Position numbers and translations under genes: made by a program. This document shows, piece by piece, positions 12,825 through 25,021 of a stretch of DNA of 25,911 bases. The notes below the pieces were generated by a model. It made no database searches. It saw nothing but the letters and a program-made list of their open reading frames with translations, and was not told the DNA's origin. Source of the stretch: Ichthyophthirius multifiliis (Eukaryota; Ciliophora; Oligohymenophorea; Hymenostomatida); NCBI RefSeq assembly GCF_000220395.1, contig NW_004087521.1, forward strand, positions 1-25,911, written 5' to 3'. Position 1 is the stretch's first letter. Each line of letters begins with the position of its first letter.

Positions 12825-13351
12825 TCATAATTATAATAATTTTTTTCTAAATTCTTAGTCTATTTTTGATTTTTGTTCTTTGTAATGTTATAGATTTTCA
12901 TCTTTTAAATCTTTTAACTCATTACACTTTTATTATAAATATTTATCAGATTTTATCTATTATTTTTTTAAATAAAAGCTTTTATTATAATTTTACAAGT
13001 TTTATATTAATCTCATCGATTTTTTCTTTCAAAATTGTATTAATTTGATTAGCTATTTTAATAAAATGTTATTAATAATTAATAAATATTTATTATACTA
13101 TTATTAGCTAATTATTATATTTTTTAATTATAATTTTATATCTTTAAATCATTTTCTTTATTTTTGTAGCTTTATTAAATATTGTTTAATGAATCAATGA
13201 TTTTGTCTTTTGCTATATTAAAATAACAATTTTAATTATTATTAAGTATATTAATATTAATACACATTGAGTTAGCGAACTAATAAACAATATTTTCTAA
13301 ATATTAATCATTAACTTATGCAGCTTAATATAATTTTTAATTAAACTCCAT
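12825..13351 (-). CDS. small coiled-coil protein of unknown function, three exons
   Basis: I do not recognise this family. Exons on the minus strand are 13351-13264, 13212-13099 and 13052-12825. Introns of 51 nt (13213-13263, GTATTA...ATAG) and 46 nt (13053-13098, GTATAA...ATAG) join in phase. The protein opens 'MEFNQKLYQAAQVNDQYLE' and becomes a long heptad-like helix rich in K, E, Q and L ('ILKEKIDEINIKLVKLQQK', 'CNELKDLKDENLQHYKEQK'), ending 'FRKKLLQL' at TGA. One surplus base in the T7 run at 12963-12969 must be ignored; then the length is exactly 142 residues. The regular pattern across three independently phased exons argues for a real gene. It could be a cytoskeletal, ciliary or complex-subunit coiled coil; nothing in the sequence decides. 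An antisense open frame at 12866-13048 is its shadow. Confidence 0.66.
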
Positions 13352-14730
13352 TAAAAAAATATTTTTATTATGAAATAAATAAATTCAATAAATTTTATTA
13401 TAATTATACTTTGCTATGATTTAAAATTTTATTTTTAAATTATATAAAAAAAATATATATTAATAGAAAACTAAATAAAGAAATGTTAAAAAAAAAAAGA
13501 GTCTATTTAAACTAATATTTTTTGATATATAAATAAATATTTAACATATAAGATTTTATATGTATATCTTAATATCAAACATTTTTATTTATTAAAATTA
13601 TTTTTTTTTTTTTAATAAAATTTATATTATAAATAAAAATAATTATAATAATAAAGGGGCAAATTTAAAAATAGCGAATAAATGAAAAAGAAAAAGACCA
13701 TTTTTGTTTTGTTTTAAGTATTTTATATTTTTTTTTTTCAAATTATGAATTTTTAAAATATTAATAAAAATTAAGGTAATTTATTTAAATAATTAATGTA
13801 TAGTTTATGATTATGTATTTTAATTTAAAATACACTTTTACATGTTATAATTTATGCAAATCGTTAAAAATTTCGATCACAGTTATTACGTTAGAAAAAA
13901 ATTAAGATATTATTAAGCTGGATTAAAACACGTGAAAACTTTCCTTTGTTTTAAAAATATATAAAAAACGATTTTATCATATTTTCTATTTTATTTTTTT
14001 AAAACATATATCATATAAAATCACATTATATATTATGATAATTAATAACAATTTTTCTTATATTATTTAATTATAGAATAAAAATTATTTACAATCAGCT
14101 ATTTTACATATTTTAAATTTATTTAAAATTTAAAAATTAAAATTTTAATTTGTTTTTAAATTATTTATCATACTTTTAACTATCATCTTTTAAATTTTGC
14201 TTTTTAGGCTTTAACTTTTACTACATTTATTTAAAAAACTGTATTTGTATTTTTCTTTAAATTTGTACAAATAAATAATTAAAAATTTTATTTATATAAA
14301 ATTATTTTTATAATATATTAAATATAAATGTATCTATTAGTATTTTTTAAAAATTTTGGAATTTGTTAAAATAAATTATTTATAAAAAATTATTATATTG
14401 CATAGTATAATTCAATAATTAAATAAATATAAATTCAATAAACTAAATTATAATAGATATTTCTAATTATATATTAATATTAAAACTTTTTTTTAATAAA
14501 AACACTAAAATAATAAATTATGTATTAATCATATAAAAAAATTTTATATAAAAATATATAAATATAAAATTCAAAATAAAAATATTCTAATAATTTTTTT
14601 TTAATAAAAATTAATAATAAAAATTATTATTATTTTTTAGTTTCTTTTTGTTTGTTTTTAATAATTTTTTTTTGCAAAAAAAAAGATAAAATAAACATTA
14701 GATTTAAAAAAAAATAGATTAATTTTATTT
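13352..14730. other. AT-rich intergenic spacer
   Basis: Spacer between the coiled-coil gene (-) and the possible 96-residue gene (+). It contains homopolymers, and a slightly G/C-richer patch at 13855-13945 with no consistent protein reading. I see no RNA gene. Confidence 0.6.
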
Positions 14731-15021
14731 ATGAATAATAAAAACAAAGAATCTAAAATCGTAGAAATAACTAACATATTTAACACGCCAACTAATCCAT
14801 AAAAATAAGATTCACCTTTAGTGAACAATTAAAAAAATAAAAAATTTGTAAAGAAAGATGTAGATTTAATTGAAATAAAAAGTTTATAAAAAAAATTACT
14901 TTTTATTGAAAATGAAGATGATCCTTAAATTATTTTAGGAAACTTTTAACTAAATTTTGATGCTATTAAAGCTAATAATAATAATACAAAAAGAAGCTCA
15001 AATATATTAAAATTTAGATGA
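14731..15021 (+). CDS. possible small hydrophilic protein, 96 residues
   Basis: A single uninterrupted frame from ATG to TGA, with no introns, in the ciliate code. The product is polar and N/K/Q-rich. It starts 'MNNKNKESKIVEITNIFNTP' and has a more ordered middle ('DVDLIEIKSLQKKLLFIE') and 'DDPQIILGNFQLNF', then a basic end ('TKRSSNILKF'). No signal peptide or membrane helix is visible. In favour of a gene: local G/C is higher than in the flanks, and acidic and proline codons are present. Against it: 96 codons is not exceptional for a TGA-only code in such AT-rich DNA. I recognise no family. Confidence 0.45.
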
Positions 15022-16069
15022 AATATTTTTTATATAAAAATAACTATTTACAGTATTTTTATTGTTAATTTTTTTTTTTACTCAATTTTTTATTTTTATA
15101 TAATGTGTTTGTGTTTTTTAATAATTTTGTTTATATCTTAAATGATTCTTTTAAAATAAATATCACTTATTGATTAAATTTTAATTTAAAATACGTATAT
15201 ATATACAATATCAACATATTTTAATATATATTTAATTTCATTAATATAAATTTTTTAAAACTTCACTCAAATATCAAAAAAATATTTAAGGTTTCAAAAT
15301 AAATATTAAGGTTGTTTAATTTAAGTTTAACCAATTTTTAATTATTTAATTTTGAGTATTTTATTTAAATTATATTTTTTGTTTATTTTCAAAAAACTAT
15401 TTAACTTATTAATATAAAAAAGTAATTTATAAAATTATATCTATTATTCTAAAGAATCAATTAATTTCAAGCATTTGCTTAAAATTTTTTGAGCGATAAA
15501 AACTTAGTACGTTTACCATGTTAAGAAATATCAAAGATCATTTTAAAGTATTAAAATAGCAATAAGTTTTAAAAAACATTTTTATATTATAATTAAAATA
15601 AAAATAAAATTAAAATACACTATAAAAATTTGAATAAATATAAATTAAATATTTTAATGATGATTAATATAATAATAATTATTTAATTTACAAAACTTTC
15701 ACATTAAACATTTATTTAATATTGATATTAAAATTAATTTTTTAATTATATTTTATTTTATAGAAAATAAATAAAAGTTAATTTTTTTAATGAAAAAAAT
15801 ATATATAATATAATATATTATATTTAATAATTATCATTTTTAAATTTGAATTTGAACAATGTTTGAATTGGAAGGAATTTGCTTTATTTAAAATAAAGTA
15901 AACTTATATAATTATAAATTATAATTTTAAAATATTATAAATATATTTATAATTAAAATCAAATTATTATAAAATTAATATTATATTTAAATTATCTATT
16001 TCTAAAATATAAATTTACAACTTTAAAAAATAAAAAACTATTAAAATAAATTGAGTTTTAAAAAGAAAA
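15022..16069. other. AT-rich intergenic spacer
   Basis: Lies between the 96-residue frame (+) and the unrecognised minus-strand gene. A small patch at 15470-15560 has more G/C but is interrupted by TGA in the readings I tried and has no tRNA or snRNA signature that I can recognise. Confidence 0.55.
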
Positions 16070-16930
16070 TCAACAAAATTAAGTATCTTATTTATTATTT
16101 TACTAAAGTTCTTCATTTTATAAATTATTATTTTAAAAATTATTAATTTCTTCTTCATAATTACAATAATTTTAATTAAGATCTTATTCTTTGTTTTATT
16201 TTTCACAATTACTTCCATCTTCTTGCCCTTCTTATTCGTCCTAATTTTATTAAGAAGTTATTTTAGCATTTTTAAAAACCAATTTAAGTCCCGATCTGGT
16301 GACTAAATCATCTAAGGTGATTGGCTTTTAATCAACATGTATATAAAAAATAACTAAAAAAGCAATAATAGGAGAAACATAATGAAAAAGATTTTTTTTT
16401 CTTTCATTTAATTCTAAAGGAATTTAATAGGGAGCTTCTCTAAATAAAATATATATTAAAACTTCCAAAAACTATTCTAATAGACATTAATTGCTTAGTT
16501 TATTTAAATAAGCTTCTAAAACATCCATACTTTTTATTTTTTAGTTTTAGTTATTACTGTTAATTATATCGTTATTTATTTATTTTATTGTCATATATAA
16601 ACCTTGTATTTTACTTTGTTAATTTTATATTATTTATATATTTTAGTTTAATTAATCTTAATATTAATGAAGTAATAAAGGAGCTGCATATCTTGCAAAA
16701 AATGTGTGCTAAAGATGGTAATGAATAATTTTATTTACATGCTAATTTGCTTTATTTTTTTTAAAATTATCATTTAAGTAATTCTTGAATTCTAATATTA
16801 CTTTTTCAGCAGTTATTCGCGTTATTGGACTTTAATTGATATTTTCTGAAGATGAATTATCTGCAGTTTATTAAATTTTTTTGTTTTTCTTTTTAGAAAT
16901 TAGTTATATAGTGTTTTTATTAGGTTGCAT
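16070..16930 (-). CDS. unrecognised protein, continuous 286-codon frame (possibly with introns)
   Basis: From ATG at 16930 the frame is open to TGA at 16072-16070 (286 residues if unspliced). The N-terminal part is basic, then helical ('ITAEKVILEFKNYLNDNF', 'HTFFARYAAPLLL'). A low-complexity N/Q/I linker follows. The C-terminal part looks folded ('LLEQFLEVLIYILFREAP', 'FHYVSPIIAFLVIFYIHVD', 'ITLDDLVTRSGLKLVFKN') and ends in a Q/N/E-rich tail. Two segments look like introns of lengths divisible by three, so splicing cannot be decided from frame: a 30-nt GTAAAT...TTTAG inside the first part, and an 87-nt segment at 16516-16602 (GTTTAT...TTTAG), which is the AT-richest part of the frame. With only the second removed the product is 257 residues. 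The 'IIAFLVIFYIHV' stretch could be one membrane helix or a buried strand. I do not recognise a family. Confidence 0.55.
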
Positions 16931-17207
16931 TTTTATTTTTTAGGCTTTTTAAAAATATAAATACGGGTATAATTATAGATATTTTTATTATTAATAATTT
17001 ATTTTTTAAAAATTAAAAAAGAAAAATAAATTTATATTTTTTTTTATAAACAAAAAAAAATTATTAATTATATAAGTATAATTTTTACTTTTATCTTTTT
17101 TATATTAAAAAAAATAAAAATAAAAAAGTAAACTTAAAAGAAAAATAAAAAAAGGCATTTTAATATATAAAAAATTAAAAGATTATATTTAATATTTTAT
17201 TAATTTC

Positions 17208-19009
17208 TCAACTTAATAAAATATTATTATAATCTTGATTTTATTACTAATTCTTTTCTATATTTATTAATCCATTTGATTATTATAATGCCTTAAATTA
17301 TTAAATATTATTATCTTCCGTTTTATTTTAACTCCTTTTCATAATAGAATTAAAGTAATTAATTTCTTTTTAATCAGCCTTTAAAAATTCTAAAATTTTA
17401 ATATTATTTTATAAAAGCATATCTTATTTTTCAAATAAATTTCTAAAATCATTTCTTATGTAATCAAATTATCTTCCCTAAAAAAATATCAAATATAAAT
17501 AAAATTAAAAAAAACCATTTCTTCGGAAATATTTTCATCAGAAATACTTCTATATTATCTTTATGCTATTTTAAATTCATTAAGGGATTTACTTAGTTTA
17601 AGTTTAATATTTTTTTTCTAATTTCCTTAATAAGTGCCTTTCTTTTAGGCAATTTTGATTTTCAAAAGCGATTAAATTATCTATCCTGCATTTTCTTACA
17701 TTTTTCCTTTCAATTACAATCTGTCCAACACAGCAATCGCTTTGTTTTCTAAGCTATTAGTTTCTAAAGTATTATTAAGTGTAATAACCATCATAGAAAC
17801 AATAAAAACTCCCCATATACAAACAATAAAAATAACAAATCGTCCCAAATGCGTTTTAGCTGATAAATCACCATATCCAACAGTTGTCATAGTAACAACA
17901 ATATTCCACATACTACTAAAAAAATTATAAAAATTCTTAGGTTCTACATCCCCTCTGACTAAAGGAGATTCGCAAATTTTTATTGCAAAAGCAAATATAA
18001 ATATAGAAATAGTCATTGCAGAAATAATCAAAAAATACGGATATGTTTTCATTATGCATTTTACTACATACAGATAATTAGCTTCACATGCATACATATT
18101 ACATACCCTTTATGTTCTATTATTATACCATTCAGACATCATTAATAATGTTCTTATAATTAACAACACTCTAAGTAACATAATTAAAGTTAATATTTCA
18201 TTTAAATTATAATAAAACTTTTTTTTTTTATATATATATATATATTGTTTAGTTTAATTTATATAATATAAAATATTATATCCATATTATATTACATCTT
18301 AATTATTACTTGGTTCATTTACAAAATATATTTTTATATTTCTAGTCCAGGGCATAGGATGAGCTGCATTTATTAATAATTCTAAAATCAAAGGGATAAA
18401 ATATATACGAGATAATATATTTTATTTTTCTGAAATCACTTTTCTTGTTTTAAGCCATGCTTTTTTTATTTCGAAAAAAATTATATTTATTTTTTTACTT
18501 ATTTTTGCTTGATATCGAACAACTGTAAGTATTAACATTCCTATAGTTAGTATTGTAGTAATCCATAACATTGCATTTGCTATGCTATACTTTCTATCTT
18601 TATATTCTAAATCATAATTAATAACTGTAATAATTACAGTAAGAAATGAAAAGGTAGAAACTGCCTAATCTATTAATAAATATCTTCCAAAATAAGATTT
18701 TGTTTTTCTAGCATCTTCGAAACCGGTATTTTTATCAAAATATTCATCCTTTTCTAATACAATTGTCTTTAAAACATTACTTTCTTAAACATTTTGAGTC
18801 ATTAATATTTATGCGTTTTCAGTTTCCAAATTTTATTCTTTTATTGTAGGATTTGATTAAATTTTTATATTTTCTGGATTATGGGGTTCTTTTTAATTTG
18901 CATTTGACTAAATACTTTTTTAGCCTTTAGAATATTTAATAGGTCTTAAAAGTTATTTTTCTGGCTATATTTATTTTGGCGAATTTATTACTGTTTGCTT
19001 AATAAGCAT
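17208..19009 (-). CDS. SK-like potassium channel with TVGYGD selectivity filter
   Basis: Pore-forming subunit of a K+ channel resembling the small-conductance, calmodulin-gated (SK/KCNN) type; acts in a cell membrane as a tetramer. Exons on the minus strand: 19009-18296, 18217-17516 and 17477-17208, giving 561 residues with every phase consistent. The N-terminal ~100 residues are polar and Q/N/P-rich. Helices: S1 near 'VSTFSFLTVIITVI', S2 'AMLWITTILTIGMLIL', S3 'IYFIPLILELLI' followed by 'AAHPMPW', S4 'ILTLIMLLRVLLIIRTLL' with only two Arg, then 'RTQRVCNMYACEANYLYVVK', S5 around residues 298-317, pore 'MTTVGYGDLS' near 349-357, and S6 362-385. The segment after S6 ('NSLENKAIAVLDRL') is where the SK calmodulin-binding domain sits; the tail is Q/N-rich. 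SK channels usually have SIGYGD, so this filter is closer to voltage-gated types. Intron 18218-18295 (78 nt) is in phase without TGA; the shorter reading is preferred because it contains poly-A and a TA repeat. Confidence 0.92.
17478..17515 (-). other. 38-nt intron of the potassium channel gene
   Basis: GTTTTT...TTTTAG on the minus strand. Read through, it contains an in-frame TGA; spliced, it joins 'SISDENISEEM' to 'GRQFDYIRNDF'. It is the shortest intron I can place firmly in the window. Confidence 0.85.
18218..18295 (-). other. 78-nt in-phase intron of the potassium channel gene
   Basis: GTAATA...AAAAAG on the minus strand, containing a TA repeat and an A11 run. It is 26 codons long with no TGA, so the frame stays open either way. 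Removing it joins 'SNNQD' to 'FYYNLNEILTL' in the S3-S4 linker, a compact linker like that of relatives. Confidence 0.7.
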
Positions 19010-19414
19010 TACTTATTTTTTTAATTTTTAAATATTATAAACAAATTTAAAATAAAAGATATAAAATCGAAATTTGTAAGTAAAATTAAATTAACTAAAT
19101 GACATTAAAATATTATGAATTGATTTATAATAAATTTAAACGATTGATAAATAAAATAAAAAATAATGAAACTTTTATTTAATAATATAAAATTATATTT
19201 TTTTTTAACATAAAGATAACCTAATAGAATTAAACTTATTAAAATAAAAAGGATATAAAATTTACCAATTAATAACATTAATAGTTTATTTTATTTTAAG
19301 AAAATTTGATTAAAAAATATTTTTTTAAAAAACATCTCTTTTAATTAATTATATTTTTTTATTATCAATTATTTTTTATTTAATAATCTAAATTTTACAA
19401 AAATAATTTTTTAT
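19010..19414. other. AT-rich intergenic spacer
   Basis: Upstream region of the potassium channel gene and left flank of the GC-elevated island. It is low in G/C throughout and shows no supported gene. Confidence 0.5.
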
Positions 19415-19810
19415 TAAGGCCCAATCATTAATCAGTATTAAATGGCCCCAAAAGGCTTTATTTTAGAATTTTTTCTCAAATTATATATAAAAAACCTTAA
19501 TTGATTAAAAAAGAAAGGATCGACATACTTATTTTAAACCCAAAAAATATTAAAAGTCTAAATCAAAATCCTTAATAAATAAGAATTTAGAGTATATTAG
19601 ATTAAATAATTTTCGGCACCATAAAATTTTGAAGGATTGAAAGGATAATATTAATAAAAAATTTATAAATCTTCTCAAATAACAAATTAAAAAAGAATAT
19701 ATGTTGTTTTTTCATATAGCTTTAATTTTTTATTTAATTATTTTAAAATAGCCAATAAACAAAAAAAATATGAGAAAAAATGGATAATGGGTGGCCATTT
19801 TTTTTAATTT
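19415..19810. other. GC-elevated island, probably a gene or gene remnant, strand undecided
   Basis: This block has clearly more G/C than its surroundings (for example 'ggccccaaaagg' at 19443-19454, plus 'ggatcgac' and 'ttcggcacc'), as coding exons here do. No frame is clean. One + strand frame reads '...NPKNIKSLNQNPQQIRIQ' then 'SILDQIIFGTIKF' and stops at TGA near 19640; loss of one T in the TTTT run would continue it as 'EGLKGQYQQKIYKSSQ'. A second + frame also gives protein-like text ('INQYQMAPKGFILEFF'), and so does a minus frame ('FNLIYSKFLFIKDFD'). I recognise no family. It could be an exon cluster with errors, a pseudogene, a transposon remnant or a noncoding RNA. Confidence 0.35.
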
Positions 19811-19901
19811 AAACAAATTAAATAAAAAATGAAAAAAAAAATATGAACAAGTAATATTTTAAAAAACTAAAATACATATACCATTTACAAATCAATTAAA
19901 T

Positions 19902-20618
19902 TCATAATTTAATATGTTAATTACTTCCATTTTCTTTTATTTCGAAATTATCTTTATCTTAAAATATTGTTTGAACAACAGAACAGTAACCATAATTTTA
20001 TTTTACTTAGTTTTCATCATTAGCTAAAAAAAATACAGTACTTTATAAAATATATTAATGAGTAATATAAATAATAGTATATTTTTTAGTATCAAAATTA
20101 TCATAATAAAAGTTTATTAAATTTTTCATTGCTTGTTCAACTCTCTAATCAGTTTTTTATGTGGTTTCCGGAAACTTAATATCTTTATAAGATTCAAAAA
20201 GATTGTTTTTTAACTAAAATTCATTAATATCAATATATTTAGATATATCTTTTTATTTAATATATAACTTATCTAAAGGACACTATGAAAATTAATGCAT
20301 ATTTAAAATTTCTGAAAATTCATACTGAACAAAAATACTATTTTCATACACTGATTTTAAGTTTTTTGCTATATAATATGCTGTTTGTAATGTTCTTAAA
20401 AATGGAGAAGAAATAATTATAATAGTTATATCATCATCTAAATTATTTACTTTTCTATATTCATCGATTTTTTCCTATATGTATTTTCCTGTTTATTATG
20501 CTTATTTTATACCTAATTTGGAAATATGTGGATCACTTTTTATTTCTATAGATCTGAATTCTTGACTTCTTCTTGAATATATATCAGCCCTTTCCCCATG
20601 TCTTACACCGAAAATCAT
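19902..20618 (-). CDS. histidine phosphatase (phosphoglycerate mutase-like superfamily)
   Basis: Single-exon gene of 238 residues, from ATG at 20618 to TGA at 19902, with no correction needed. Members remove phosphate through a phospho-histidine intermediate; here the substrate is unknown. The catalytic core is complete: 'RHGER' at residues 6-10 (nucleophile His7), Arg75 in 'SPFLRTLQTA', an acidic residue at Glu103 in 'FSEIL', and the second His187 in 'IIYITHQ'. The length suits the branch-2 or UBASH3/Sts-type single-domain phosphatases, where 'RHGER' and the 'SPFLRTLQTA' motif are typical. The N-terminus begins directly with the first strand 'MIFGVRHGE', so no targeting peptide is present and a soluble location is expected. 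It lies between the GC-elevated island and a long spacer. Metabolic mutase activity is unlikely, because the usual longer PGM insert is missing; that is inference. Confidence 0.92.
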
Positions 20619-21618
20619 ATAATTTTTTCCTTAAATTTTTATTTTTTTAATATTTTTTTTAATTATTTTTATTTTATGTTTTAATAAAGGATTTTATAAA
20701 TTAAATATATATTATCTTGTAATAAAATTTCTTCTATATATATATTATTCTAAATATTATATCTAATTATATATTTCTTTTAATATTATTTTAATTTTAA
20801 AATTATGATTTTTCATCATGAATATATATTTCTTTATAAGCTTTATAACATTAGATATACTAAAATCTATTTAAATTATAAATTATATTATCAAAATATT
20901 TACAAGTAATACAAAAAAATATAAGTGTTTGTCTTTAATTTTTTATTAATATTAAATATTAATTTTCAGTTAATGTTTATTATATATTTACAAAAAATGT
21001 AATATGTATTGATAAGTTATATATATTCGAATATTCCTTAATTTACCTAATTCATTAGTTTATATAAAAAATATAAAAGAATCGTCCGATAAAAATGTGA
21101 CAATATATTTACTACAAAATAATATTCATGCTGAAATTATTATTAATAATTTTCAAAGTAAATTTTTATAAATGATTTTTATTTTTGGATATAAATTTAA
21201 TATAAATTCATTAGTATAAAGATTAAAAATAAATTCTTCCAAAAAAAAAAAATATATATATATATATATATTTTTCGATAATTATAGGGAGTGAGTTTCA
21301 ACTAATGAGATTAAAAAAACATAAAATAAATATAATAAATGGAATTTTTTCAAAATTAAAATAAATATAGTGAAATATTTTTATTAAAAAAAAAAAATTA
21401 ATATTTTTTATATGCATTCATTCATTCCTTGTTTTAATAAAAATTTATTTATTTTATATATGTTATAAAAATAACTTTAAAATATATGGAGTATGGTGTT
21501 AAGATATCTATATTAAAATATAGAATAAAAAAAAAATATGCTTTAATTTTATATGTTATTTAATTTTATTCCCTTAAAGAGATAAAATATTTTCACATAT
21601 CTAAAAAAAATATAAGGT

Positions 21619-21672
21619 CTTTTTTTAAAAAAAGTCAGAGAGGAGAGAAAAGGAAGAGAAATAAAATTTTAA
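21619..21672 (+). repeat. T7A7 palindrome followed by purine-rich tract
   Basis: Seven T then seven A form a perfect short palindrome, flanked by 'gtc' on both sides. After it come about 35 bases that are nearly all A and G ('agagaggagagaaaaggaag'). The strand asymmetry is striking against the local background. No function is assigned. Confidence 0.5.
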
Positions 21673-21996
21673 TTAATGAGATATGAGGATATAATTTTAG
21701 AATGTATCAATTTGAAATTTATTTTACATGAATAAATAAATTAATTAAAAAAATTTCCAAAAAAATAATATTAAAAAATAAAATAAATATTTTATTTATT
21801 TCATTAAAGAAATTTTACTATATTATAAGTAAATTCTTATAAATATAAAAATAATTTAAAGTTTTATATGTTAAAAATGATTTTATATAAGAATGATTAT
21901 TGTTTATTTTAATTTAAAATACAAATAAAATAAACAAATATTCTTTATATAAATAAACGAAAATTAAATATAATAAAAAATAAATTGTTATTAAAA

Positions 21997-22424
21997 ATGT
22001 CAGAAATAAATTCTCAAATAATTTATAAAATTAGTTTATATAAAATAATTTTATAATTATTCCAGAAAAACACCTGTTTATTAAAAAATTGATAAGTATG
22101 CAATAAATTAATTATATGAGAAGGATTCTATTTTATTATTTTTAAATAATTATTAATATAATTGTATTAATGCTTTTAATTTTTAATTTTATTTTTAAAA
22201 TAAAAGAATTTCCTGATATATTGATGAAAGCGACTATATTAAAATAATATAATTTTTTGTTAAAGCAAAAATATGTATTCATACAATTTCTAAGTTTTAT
22301 GGATCTTAGAATATTAAAAAAGAAAGCAATAAAAGTAGGAATCATATATTTGTTTTATAAATTATTAAAATACTGTTTAAGCAATTAGCATTCAAAATAT
22401 TATAAGTTTAAAAGAATAAAGTGA
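21997..22424 (+). CDS. doubtful 131-residue hydrophobic protein
   Basis: From ATG at 21997, splicing a 32-nt GTTTAT...TTCCAG element (22034-22065) gives a frame ending in TGA at 22422-22424. The product would have one strong hydrophobic stretch ('IIINIIVLMLLIFNFIF') and then a basic region ('MDLRILKKKAIKVGIIYLF'). The polypyrimidine-like acceptor and a short stretch of better G/C ('gaatttcctgat', 'gaaagcgac') are the only support. The length is within what chance gives in this code, and no family is recognised. Confidence 0.22.
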
Positions 22425-22656
22425 AACTAGAAGTTTATACACAAGCATAACAAAAAAATATATGCAAGCATAATAAAAATAAATTATTTTTAATAAATAT
22501 TATTATAAAAATTAAAAATATTCAAACAATTTCACATAAAAAATTAATGATTAAATTTAGTGTATTAAAAAATTATATAAATATATATGAAATTTCGAAT
22601 ATTATAGAATAGAAATATTAATATTAGATATACTTTAAAGTATAAAGAAAAAATAT

Positions 22657-24238
<1,582 letters not shown>

Positions 24239-25021
24239 AATTTTTTTAATTTATTTTATTTTATTTTATTTTATTTATTTTTTTCGATAGAAAAATAAAA
24301 GAATTGTAATTAAAAGTATTTTTATTTAAACATAAATATTTTTATTTCGGAAGATTAATATTTATTTAAGAAATAAAATAATACATTAAAATTGTATTTT
24401 AAATTAAACGAATGACAAAAAATTTAAATTAATATTAAACTAAAACTATTTTGTAATAAATAATGATATTAAAATAATTAAATTGAAATTTTTTAAAAAA
24501 TACTTAAAATAAATTTTTATAAATTTAAATATTATTATAGTATCAAAAAGATAATATAATTATTTAAATAAATAAAGAAAACAGTTTTGTTAATATTAGT
24601 TAAAAATTAATCGTTTATAATATTAATCTTTAGATGCAAAGTTTAGATTATTTAATATTAAAATATAAAAATTGTAAAATAAAAAATCTTAATTATTAAT
24701 TTAAAAATTTTAATGATAAATTAATTAATCTAATCTAATCTAATATAATAAAATAAGTTAAAATAAAATAAAATAAAATAAAATAAAATAAAAAAAAAAA
24801 AAAAAATAAAATAAATTAATATTTAAATATGAATACTCTAATATAATTATTATTTATAACTAATATTAAAATTATAAAAAACTAATATATTATAATATTT
24901 TTAATTAAAATTGTTAATATTTAAAAAATTCAAACAAATTAGATACATAAAGATTTTAAAGAAAAATAAAGTTAAAATAAAAAATTAATAAGCAATTTAT
25001 TTATTTACAATTATTCCTAAA
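24239..25021. other. AT-rich spacer with pentanucleotide repeats
   Basis: Upstream of the USP start codon and downstream of the RRM gene. It carries (TTTTA)n at 24250-24275 and the complementary (TAAAA)n at 24760-24790, with three to four TAATC units at 24726-24744 and an A-rich run after 24790. No gene is seen. Confidence 0.65.
24250..24790. repeat. pair of inverted pentanucleotide arrays
   Basis: (TTTTA)n at about 24250-24275 faces (TAAAA)n at about 24760-24790. The two arrays are complementary over 20 or more bases and could pair across about 480 bp. Low-complexity drift in AT-rich DNA is a sufficient explanation. Confidence 0.55.

Larger units (their letters stand above)
20619..22656. 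other. long AT-rich spacer with one doubtful small frame
   Basis: Two kilobases between the phosphatase and the USP gene, holding a (TA)n block at 21251-21270 and a T7A7 palindrome at 21620-21633 followed by a purine-only stretch. Another short open frame near 21000-21140 is not distinguishable from chance. See the separate low-confidence entry at 21997-22424. Confidence 0.55.

Noticed and set aside
12866-13048. Plus-strand open frame of 60 codons
   Set aside because: It is antisense to the third exon of the minus-strand coiled-coil gene, whose frame is supported by splice phases and heptad pattern.
16015-16218. Minus-strand K/I-rich open frame
   Set aside because: It overlaps the tail of the 16070-16930 gene in another frame and is low-complexity; the chosen frame carries the folded-looking segments.
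16290-16520. Resemblance of 'FLEVLIYILFREAP...ERKK' to HORMA proteins such as REV7
   Set aside because: Only a few residues agree and the following sequence does not keep the HORMA pattern. Too weak to name.
19415-19700. Transposase in the GC-elevated island
   Set aside because: No DDE/DDD spacing, no helix-turn-helix signature and no terminal inverted repeats that I could find.
21000-21140. Short plus-strand frame from ATG near 20997
   Set aside because: About 49 codons, no motif and no conservation evidence; indistinguishable from chance.
22142-22345. Minus-strand hydrophobic open frame
   Set aside because: It has no domain signature, and it overlaps a plus-strand frame that is itself doubtful.
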